A stretch of 5,096 nt of DNA from Candidatus Neomicrothrix sp. UBA825 (GTDB taxonomy: Bacteria; Actinomycetota; Acidimicrobiia; Acidimicrobiales; UBA8592). Of this stretch, positions 1 through 5,096 are shown piece after piece. Numbering within the stretch: position 1 is the first letter of the stretch; each line of letters opens with the position of its first letter. Location: contig DBHP01000097.1 in assembly GCA_002295705.1 (NCBI GenBank), positions 1 to 5,096 on the forward strand, given 5' to 3'. The notes beneath the pieces were generated by a model. It saw only the letters and a list, made by a program, of their open reading frames with translations. It was not told the DNA's origin and did no database searches. The position numbers and the translations under genes are program-made.

Positions 1-702
1 GCAGTTAAAGAAAGTGATATTACAGATGATTTTCAATTAGCTATTGCTCTTGGAGGTGACGGCTCAGTTTTGAGAACCGTAACAGCAGTTAGCGGTCACG
101 AGATTCCTGTTCTTGGGATCAATTTTGGTCGAATAGGGTATCTGTCCGGAGTAGAGCCAAGCCTTTCGCGTCAGCGAATAAGTCAATTCCTGAAGGGGGA
201 TTACTATCTTGAAAAGCGAATGAGACTTAAAATAAGATCATCCTCTGAAGAGATTCCTCTATACGCGTTGAATGAAGTAGTCGTTGAAAAGATTGATCCA
301 GGAAGAACTGTTCGATTGGCACTTGAGATCAATGGGGATTTCTTCACTTCTTATGCTACTGATGCATTAATTGTCGCAACACCAACCGGTTCAACGGCGT
401 ATTCAATGTCTGCACGTGGACCAATAATTGACCCTATGCATCAAGCTATCCTTCTTACGCCAGTAGCTCCTCACTCGCTTTTTGACAGAGCACTTGTTCT
501 CTCGCCAGATGATGAATTGAAAATATCTGTACTGCCAGACTGTGGTGCCTCATTTGCAGTTGATGGAAACGTTTCGGGGAATCTTGAGCTTGGCGATTCA
601 ATTATCTGTTCATCAGCAGAAAAACCTGCTCTGCTAGTGTCGTTTGGCGGAAGTAACTTTCATCAAGCACTCAAGGGGAAATTTGGTCTGTCAGACCGAT
701 AA
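1..702 (+). CDS. nadK: NAD kinase, 5'-truncated by the window edge
   Basis: NAD kinase phosphorylates the 2'-hydroxyl of the adenosine ribose of NAD to make NADP in the cytosol. The reading frame is open from base 1, so the 233 residues seen are the C-terminal part of a protein usually near 280-300 residues; roughly 50-60 N-terminal residues lie upstream. TTG at 70 is not a credible start because it falls just after the essential GGDG motif. Visible motifs (fragment numbering): GGDGS at 18-22 (the family usually has GGDGT), GINFGRIGYLS soon after, the NAD-contacting Asn-Glu pair at 91-92, TPTGSTAYS at 127-135, and AVDGN with its Asp at 188. These are the diagnostic blocks of the family in the correct order. 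The stop is TAA at 700-702 and recN follows after 20 bases, so the two are probably cotranscribed. Family assignment is secure; the choice of ATP or polyphosphate as phosphate donor cannot be read from this fragment. Confidence 0.96.
   Translation, partial: AVKESDITDDFQLAIALGGDGSVLRTVTAVSGHEIPVLGINFGRIGYLSGVEPSLSRQRISQFLKGDYYLEKRMRLKIRSSSEEIPLYALNEVVVEKIDPGRTVRLALEINGDFFTSYATDALIVATPTGSTAYSMSARGPIIDPMHQAILLTPVAPHSLFDRALVLSPDDELKISVLPDCGASFAVDGNVSGNLELGDSIICSSAEKPALLVSFGGSNFHQALKGKFGLSDR
683..699. promoter_or_regulatory. Small palindrome at the nadK end, upstream of recN
   Basis: GGTCTG (685-690) and CAGACC (692-697) form a perfect inverted repeat around a single T; the flanks add one T-G and one T-A pairing. 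As RNA it could fold into a stem of about 7 pairs (one G-U) with a 3-base loop, ending just before the nadK stop. No T-run follows, so it is not an intrinsic terminator. It could be a DNA operator for recN, a small hairpin near the recN ribosome binding site, or chance within the codons for the last NAD kinase residues. It does not resemble the known Gram-positive or mycobacterial LexA box (GAAC-N4-GTTC). The repeat is directly visible; a function is speculative. Confidence 0.25.
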
Positions 703-713
703 GGAGAGACTCA

Positions 714-718
714 GAGGG
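714..718 (+). promoter_or_regulatory. Ribosome binding site of recN (decides the start)
   Basis: GAGGG lies four bases before the ATG at 723 and supports that start over the in-frame ATG at 774. A stronger-looking AAGGAG at 701-706 overlaps the nadK stop but sits 16 bases from the ATG, too far for normal use, and no start codon lies at a suitable distance from it. Confidence 0.55.
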
Positions 719-722
719 ATAA

Positions 723-2330
723 ATGGATGAAGTGACTGGATCAACTCCTTCTAAAGATGCGCGATTACTTGAGATGCATGTGAGTAATCTTGGGGTCATA
801 GAAAACGCATCGTTAGTCTTTTCGCCAGGGATGACAGCGTTAACTGGAGAAACAGGGGCAGGTAAGACACTGATTGTCACGGCGTTGCAGCTACTCACTG
901 GGCAGCGAGCTGACTCGGGGCTGATTGGTCCATTTGGTGATGAAGCCCGTGTGGATGCTCGCTATGTTATTGGGGATGATGAGATAGTGATCTCGCGTGC
1001 AGTGCCCCGAGATGGCCGCTCAAGAGCATACATCAATGGATCAATTTCGACTGTTTCTTCTCTTCAGGAAATCACAGAGAATTTGATTGAGATACACGGT
1101 CAGCACGGACACACTTCATTAGAAAAAACCGCCGAGCAACGTAATGCACTTGATAGGTACGCCAACATAGATCTAACAAAGCTTAAAGCGCTTAGAAAAA
1201 CAAGAGGGGACCTTGCAAATGCCTTACAAGAAATATTAGGGCATGAAAATTTTCAGCAAGAATTAGATTTCCTTCGATTTCAAGAGAGCGAAATATCCCA
1301 AATCGGAATTGAGAGTCCAGATGAAGAAGAAAGACTGAAAGAGTCCGAAACTCTTCTAGCAAACGCTACGGATAATCAGTATCTCGTAATGAAAATTTCC
1401 GAAATATTAAAGGCAGATAGTCCTCTAGTTGAAGAGATAGGGAAGCTATTGCAGGAAGTAAAGGGAAATCAGCCTCTCGAAAGCTTTGAGCGCAAGTTGA
1501 CTGAATTAATTGAAGTAATGACTGAAATTTCAAGCACCGCTAGAAATTTCGCTGAGTCAATTGATGTCGACCCACAACGACTCGACGAAGTTCAACAGCG
1601 GATAGCACTATTGCAAGAGATCCGTCGGAAATATGGGAGCACTCTCCAAACTGTTTTAGAGAAACAACAAGAACTTACGGAACAGATACTGAATCTCGAG
1701 AATGCCGGTCAGTTGTCACAAGAAATACAAGAAAAACTTCAAACAATAGAGAAAGACTTAGTTGCGGAAGAGAAAGTAATAGCGGATCTCCGGAAAAAAG
1801 CGGCTCCGGGGATAGCGAGTGAAATAGAAGGGTACCTTCGTGAGTTATCTATTCCAGAAGGAAAAGTTGATTTTCGCATTGATGGAGCAGCCGGAGAGCA
1901 AGTAGAGATATATGTGTCGTTAAATCGAGGACAAGAATTACGATCGTTGAGTAAGGTAGCTTCAGGCGGAGAATTAGCAAGGACAACACTAGCTGCAAGA
2001 CTTGTCTTGTCGACAGAGCCTGAGACCCTAATCTTTGATGAAGTTGACTCAGGAATAGGTGGGCAAACGGCATTGGAAGTTGGAAAATGTCTAAAAGAAC
2101 TTTCGACAGAGAGGCAAGTCTTGGTAGTAACGCACCTTGCACAAGTGGCAGCGTTTGCTGATAATCAAATCAAAGTTACAAAAAGAGAAAGCGGTGTACT
2201 TCCAGACATCGCAGTTCAAACACTTGATAAAGAGCAACGAGTTATAGAAATATCTCGGATGCTATCCGGTTCCCCAGACAGTGAAAATGCTCAGAAGCAC
2301 GCCACGGAACTTCTTGAAAATGCACATTGA
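723..2330 (+). CDS. recN: DNA repair protein RecN (SMC-like ATPase)
   Basis: RecN is a cytosolic SMC-like ATPase that is recruited to DNA double-strand breaks and helps tether broken ends for RecA-dependent repair. The 535 residues show the full split-head layout. The N-terminal head has Walker A GETGAGKT at 42-49 and the RecN-type HGQHG at 125-129. A Glu/Gln/Lys-rich coiled-coil middle of about 150-375 carries the family segments LRFQESEI (184-191) and RRKYG (301-305). The C-terminal head has ABC signature SGGEL (414-418), Walker B IFDEVDSG with Asp-Glu at 439-440, and the switch His of THLAQ at 471. Length is slightly below the usual 550-590. The ATG at 723 gives about 14 residues before the conserved LLEMHVSNLGVIE; the ribosome binding site supports it, although homologues often begin nearer that block. 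It lies 20 bases after nadK, as in many actinobacteria. No LexA box of known type is seen upstream. Confidence 0.97.
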   Translation: MDEVTGSTPSKDARLLEMHVSNLGVIENASLVFSPGMTALTGETGAGKTLIVTALQLLTGQRADSGLIGPFGDEARVDARYVIGDDEIVISRAVPRDGRSRAYINGSISTVSSLQEITENLIEIHGQHGHTSLEKTAEQRNALDRYANIDLTKLKALRKTRGDLANALQEILGHENFQQELDFLRFQESEISQIGIESPDEEERLKESETLLANATDNQYLVMKISEILKADSPLVEEIGKLLQEVKGNQPLESFERKLTELIEVMTEISSTARNFAESIDVDPQRLDEVQQRIALLQEIRRKYGSTLQTVLEKQQELTEQILNLENAGQLSQEIQEKLQTIEKDLVAEEKVIADLRKKAAPGIASEIEGYLRELSIPEGKVDFRIDGAAGEQVEIYVSLNRGQELRSLSKVASGGELARTTLAARLVLSTEPETLIFDEVDSGIGGQTALEVGKCLKELSTERQVLVVTHLAQVAAFADNQIKVTKRESGVLPDIAVQTLDKEQRVIEISRMLSGSPDSENAQKHATELLENAH

Positions 2331-2390
2331 TTGAATACTTAATCTCATTATCCAACGCTTGATGAAAAGACGCCGTTAAGATGGAGTCCC
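2331..2390 (+). promoter_or_regulatory. recN-pyrG intergenic gap with candidate pyrG promoter
   Basis: This 60-base gap is the largest in the window and the only place where a separate pyrG promoter would fit outside a coding region. TAAGAT at 2377-2382 matches the actinobacterial -10 pattern TANNNT and ends eight bases before the GTG at 2391. Transcription from it would begin at or next to the start codon, giving a leaderless mRNA. No convincing -35 box is present at normal spacing; TTGATG at 2359-2364 is only 12 bases upstream of the -10. Alternatively GGAG at 2383-2386, four bases before the GTG, acts as a ribosome binding site on a longer transcript from recN. No terminator hairpin with a T-run follows recN, so read-through is likely. 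Confidence 0.3.
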
Positions 2391-4037
2391 GTGAGCAAAC
2401 ATATCTTTGTGACAGGTGGCGTAGCGAGTTCTCTCGGCAAGGGAATCACTGCCTCAGCGCTCGGCAGGTTGCTCAAGTCAAGAGGATTGCGAGTTACTAT
2501 GCAAAAACTCGACCCCTATTTAAATGTCGACCCTGGCACAATGAATCCCTATGAACATGGGGAAGTTTTTGTCACTGATGATGGTGGAGAGACTGACCTT
2601 GATTTAGGCCACTATGAAAGGTTCATAGACGAGAACCTATCTCGAGGATCAAATGCTACGACAGGCTCCATCTATTCATCCGTTATTGCTGCTGAACGGC
2701 ACGGAGACTATCTAGGAAGAACTGTGCAAGTTATTCCTCATATCACTGATGAGATTAAGCAGCGCATCTCCTCTCTATCGCAAGAAGATGTTGATGTTGT
2801 TATAACCGAAATCGGAGGAACTGTAGGAGACATTGAAATTCTTCCGTTTCTTGAAGCGATACGACAGTTTCGTTTAGATATTGGTCGAGAGAATGTTTGC
2901 TATGTGCACGTGACCTTAGTCCCTTTTATAGGTCCATCCGGAGAGCAGAAGACTAAACCCACCCAACATTCAGTCACCGAATTACGCAGTCGTGGTATTC
3001 AACCCGATGCGATTGTTTGCAGAAGCGAAGAACCCATTAACGATGATTTGAAAAGGAAAATCTCCAATTTGTGCGATGTGCCGTTTAAGGGAGTCGTCAA
3101 TGCAGCAGATGCGGATTCATTGTACGAAATTCCTCTAGTTATTCATGAAGAAGGATTAGACGACTTTCTATGCGATATTCTGCAGATCAATTCTCCTGAG
3201 CCTGATTTAGAGAAATGGCGAAACTTAGTTACAAAAGTCCGGTCGGCTACTGGGTCTGTGAGGATCGGTTTGATAGGAAAGTATGTGACGCTTATTGATG
3301 CGTATCTCTCTGTCGTAGAATCACTAAACCATGCAGGTATTCATGCAGGGACCAATGTGGAGATTGATTGGATTCAAGCAGAAGATGTAGAGGGTCTATT
3401 AGCTGCTGGTCGACTCAAAGATCTTGATGGAATAGTCGTGCCTGGAGGATTTGGTGAGAGAGGGATAGAAGGGAAAATTGCTGCGGTAGGTTACGCTCGA
3501 ATGAATGAGATTCCATGCCTTGGGTTATGTCTTGGAATGCAAGTTATGACAATTGAATATGCTCGTAATGTTCTGGGTCTGACTGATGCCCATTCCACTG
3601 AATTTAATCCAACGACCCTCAATCCAGTCATTGATCTTATGGAGTCTCAACGAGAAGTGACCGACATGGGCGGAACTATGCGTTTAGGGGCTTACATAGC
3701 TGAGCTAGCTGAAGGCTCACAAGTTGCAAACGCGTATGGCAAAACAGTTGTCTCTGAACGTCACCGTCATCGATACGAATTCAATCCCAAATTTAGACAA
3801 AAATTTGATGACAGCGATTTCGTATGCTCTGGAGAGAGCCCTGACGGAAGACTTGTTGAATTCATTGAGCTGCCAACGCATCCTTTCTGGGTGGGGACGC
3901 AAGCGCACCCTGAGTTCAAAAGTCGACCTGACCGCCCTGCACCATTATTTGAAGCTTTTATCTCTGCTGCAGCTATCAGAGCAGCTGGAAGAAACCCACA
4001 ACTACTCAACATAGATGAAACACAATCTATTCATTAA
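2391..4037 (+). CDS. pyrG: CTP synthase (glutamine hydrolysing)
   Basis: PyrG makes CTP from UTP, ATP and glutamine, the last step of de novo pyrimidine nucleotide synthesis. At 548 residues it is close to the E. coli length of 545. The N-terminal amidoligase domain (about 1-270) has the P-loop GVASSLGKG at 10-18, LDPYLNVDPGTMNPYEHGEV from residue 40, and the Mg-binding Asp in DLGHYERF at 71, followed by the conserved EIGGTVGDIE block. The class I glutaminase domain (about 290-535) has GGFGERG, the nucleophile Cys380 in LGLCLGMQ, and the remaining triad members His506 and Glu508 in AHPEF. All catalytic residues are present. The start is GTG followed by SKHIFVTGG, the standard N-terminus. It begins 60 bases after recN and ends 5 bases before the Nudix gene. 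The bacillus-type control of pyrG by repeated G addition needs a GGGC transcript start and a leader terminator; neither is visible. Confidence 0.98.
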   Translation: MSKHIFVTGGVASSLGKGITASALGRLLKSRGLRVTMQKLDPYLNVDPGTMNPYEHGEVFVTDDGGETDLDLGHYERFIDENLSRGSNATTGSIYSSVIAAERHGDYLGRTVQVIPHITDEIKQRISSLSQEDVDVVITEIGGTVGDIEILPFLEAIRQFRLDIGRENVCYVHVTLVPFIGPSGEQKTKPTQHSVTELRSRGIQPDAIVCRSEEPINDDLKRKISNLCDVPFKGVVNAADADSLYEIPLVIHEEGLDDFLCDILQINSPEPDLEKWRNLVTKVRSATGSVRIGLIGKYVTLIDAYLSVVESLNHAGIHAGTNVEIDWIQAEDVEGLLAAGRLKDLDGIVVPGGFGERGIEGKIAAVGYARMNEIPCLGLCLGMQVMTIEYARNVLGLTDAHSTEFNPTTLNPVIDLMESQREVTDMGGTMRLGAYIAELAEGSQVANAYGKTVVSERHRHRYEFNPKFRQKFDDSDFVCSGESPDGRLVEFIELPTHPFWVGTQAHPEFKSRPDRPAPLFEAFISAAAIRAAGRNPQLLNIDETQSIH

Positions 4038-4042
4038 AATAA

Positions 4043-4588
4043 GTGATGCCCGGATTTAAATCACTCGATAACCGACTTAAATTTCAAGGGAAAGTTACTA
4101 CGGTCTATGAATCTGACTTTATAGCTCCAAATGGCGAACAAATAACACGTGAAATCACACGCCACCCCGGAGCAGTATGTGTTGTGCCAATTGTTGAATC
4201 GGAAGTTATTATGATCAGGCAATTTCGGCCCGCAATAGGTGGCCATCTTCTTGAAATCCCAGCTGGGAAAAGGGATATCGAAGGTGAGCCCCCAGATGTT
4301 ACCGCCCACCGAGAACTGCAGGAAGAAGTTGGACTATCAACTAATAATTTGGTCGAACTAGCCCAATTCTATAACAGCCCAGGCTTTTGTGATGAATACT
4401 CGTACTGCTACGTGGCATTGGATTGCGAATATGTTACCGATGACAGGCAGGGGCTTGAAGAGGAATACATGACGATTGAGCGAATCTCAACTTCAGACAT
4501 ATTAACGTTAGTGACATCTGGGAAAATTGTTGATGCAAAAACTATTATCGGCTTGTCATTAGCTATGCAATATCTCAATGAAAGATAA
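4043..4588 (+). CDS. Nudix hydrolase, ADP-ribose pyrophosphatase type
   Basis: This is a Nudix hydrolase, likely cleaving ADP-ribose to AMP and ribose 5-phosphate and so clearing a reactive product of NAD turnover. The 181 residues show a typical Nudix fold: an N-terminal strand region, then IPAGK leading into the Nudix box at 75-98 with the metal-binding REL-QEE-VGL core (Arg90, Glu91, Glu94, Glu95). The SPGFCDEY loop at 112-119 resembles the SPGFxDE loop of ADP-ribose pyrophosphatases. The box has one residue more than the textbook pattern between its Gly and first Glu. GTG at 4043 is directly followed by ATG at 4046, and either could be the start; the protein would differ by one residue. 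No clear ribosome binding site precedes them, and the gene begins 5 bases after pyrG, so coupled translation is likely. Position between pyrG and xerD matches M. tuberculosis Rv1700, a characterised ADP-ribose pyrophosphatase. Substrate is inferred from motif and context. Confidence 0.9.
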   Translation: MMPGFKSLDNRLKFQGKVTTVYESDFIAPNGEQITREITRHPGAVCVVPIVESEVIMIRQFRPAIGGHLLEIPAGKRDIEGEPPDVTAHRELQEEVGLSTNNLVELAQFYNSPGFCDEYSYCYVALDCEYVTDDRQGLEEEYMTIERISTSDILTLVTSGKIVDAKTIIGLSLAMQYLNER

Positions 4589-5096
4589 TTCAGGTATAGA
4601 AGATTCAGCGGTGCTTGACTTCTTGCTATGGTTACGAGTCGAGAAGGGTAGGGCAGACTCAACAATCGCATCCTACAAGCGAGATTTAAAGAAGTTTCTC
4701 GAATGGGTGAGGCAAAATGGTTTGAATATGCAAACTTTGGGAGAAAAAGACATCATACGTTTTCTTCGACACCTACAAGAAGTGAGTTACTCTGAATCAA
4801 CAATAACCCGAACAATGGTGTCGGTTCGATCGCTATATATGTTCATGGATGTAGAAGGTCTGCGAATAGACAATCCAACAAAGAGTATTGAACTTCCACG
4901 CGTTCCAAAGGGTTTACCAAGGGCAATCAGTGAAGAGGCAGTGACTGAACTCTTAGCTGCAATAGAAGGAGACGACCCTGTTGCAAGAAGAGATCGAGCT
5001 ATGCTAGAAATTCTCTACGGAACCGGTGCGCGGATCACAGAACTAGTTAGCCTCTCGCTTAGCGATATTGATCAAACAGAAAATCTGCTGAAAGTT
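4578..5096 (+). CDS. xerD: Tyrosine recombinase XerD, 3'-truncated by the window edge
   Basis: XerD is a tyrosine site-specific recombinase that acts with XerC at the dif site to resolve chromosome dimers before cell division. The frame runs open from ATG 4578 to the window end, giving 173 N-terminal residues of a protein normally near 300. The N-terminal SAM-like DNA-binding domain (about 9-95) has FLLWLRVEKG then STIASYKRDLKKFLEW. The linker region has NPTKSIELPRVPKGLPRAIS, and the catalytic domain opens with LEILYGTGARITELVSLSLSDID. Arg152 in GARITEL is the first of the catalytic Arg-His-Arg-Tyr set; the others lie beyond the edge. A stop in this frame at 4560-4562 makes ATG 4578 the first available start; GTG 4611 is a less likely alternative. 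The gene overlaps the Nudix gene by 11 bases without a clear ribosome binding site, suggesting translational coupling. XerD is preferred over XerC because of the pyrG-Nudix context; sequence alone does not separate them firmly. Confidence 0.92.
   Translation, partial: MKDNSGIEDSAVLDFLLWLRVEKGRADSTIASYKRDLKKFLEWVRQNGLNMQTLGEKDIIRFLRHLQEVSYSESTITRTMVSVRSLYMFMDVEGLRIDNPTKSIELPRVPKGLPRAISEEAVTELLAAIEGDDPVARRDRAMLEILYGTGARITELVSLSLSDIDQTENLLKV

Noticed and set aside
683..710. Intrinsic terminator after nadK
   Set aside because: The short stem is not followed by a T-run and runs straight into the recN ribosome binding region, so read-through is expected.
671..898. Minus-strand open frame of 75 codons across the nadK-recN junction
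   Set aside because: It lies opposite two well-supported genes, has no recognisable domain, and is explained by the coding strand's codon pattern.
1849..2142. Minus-strand open frame of 97 codons inside recN
   Set aside because: It covers the conserved C-terminal head of RecN. Its Leu-rich translation is what the reverse of this coding sequence gives, with no independent support.
2340..2350. Inverted repeat TAAT-CTC-ATTA after recN
   Set aside because: The arms are only four A/T bases with no T-run after them, too weak for a terminator or operator call.
2381..2390. ATG at 2381 as an alternative pyrG start
   Set aside because: It is out of frame with PyrG. The GTG at 2391 gives the standard SKHIFVTGG N-terminus.
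3330..3349. Direct repeat CATGCAGG, twice, 12 bases apart
   Set aside because: It encodes HAGIHAG in CTP synthase, a region where His-Ala-Gly is common in the family; there is no sign of a DNA-level role.
3724..4014. Plus-strand open frame of 96 codons inside pyrG, with minus-strand frames opposite it
   Set aside because: It overlaps the catalytic His/Glu end of CTP synthase in another frame, with no conserved motif.
4408..4671. Minus-strand open frame of 87 codons across the Nudix-xerD junction
   Set aside because: Both sense-strand genes here have family motifs. The antisense frame has none.

Overview
The window is a compact, single-strand (+) stretch of bacterial housekeeping chromosome. 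It holds the 3' part of an NAD kinase gene (nadK), complete recN (DNA repair SMC-like ATPase), complete pyrG (CTP synthase), a complete Nudix hydrolase of the ADP-ribose pyrophosphatase type, and the 5' part of a tyrosine recombinase best read as xerD. Both window edges cut through genes. Almost every base is coding: the gaps are 20, 60 and 5 bases, and the last junction is an 11-base overlap. No stretch above 300 bases lacks a gene.

The order nadK-recN-pyrG-Nudix-xerD matches a conserved actinobacterial neighbourhood. In Mycobacterium tuberculosis the corresponding order is ppnK-recN-Rv1697-Rv1698-pyrG-Rv1700-xerD, recalled from knowledge and not searched here. Base composition is low for that phylum: spot counts of single 60-base lines gave about 40 to 55% GC, and the overall value looks like the low to mid 40s. 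I infer an uncultured low-GC actinobacterium. A marine or freshwater Acidimicrobiia-like lineage is one possibility, but the window does not settle this. The two genes that lie between recN and pyrG in mycobacteria are absent here.

Layout: 1-702 nadK (partial); 703-722 short gap with the recN ribosome binding site, preceded by a small palindrome at the end of nadK; 723-2330 recN; 2331-2390 the only real intergenic gap, with a possible -10 box close to the GTG start of pyrG; 2391-4037 pyrG; 4043-4588 Nudix hydrolase, apparently translationally coupled to pyrG; 4578-5096 xerD (partial), overlapping the Nudix gene.

The genes share themes rather than one pathway. nadK and the Nudix enzyme act on NAD(P) and the ADP-ribose released from it. 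pyrG makes CTP. recN and xerD serve chromosome repair and dimer resolution. All key catalytic motifs that can be seen are intact, with no frameshift, mobile element, RNA gene or CRISPR array. I found no previously undescribed system; the points worth a second look are small regulatory candidates and lineage-level differences.
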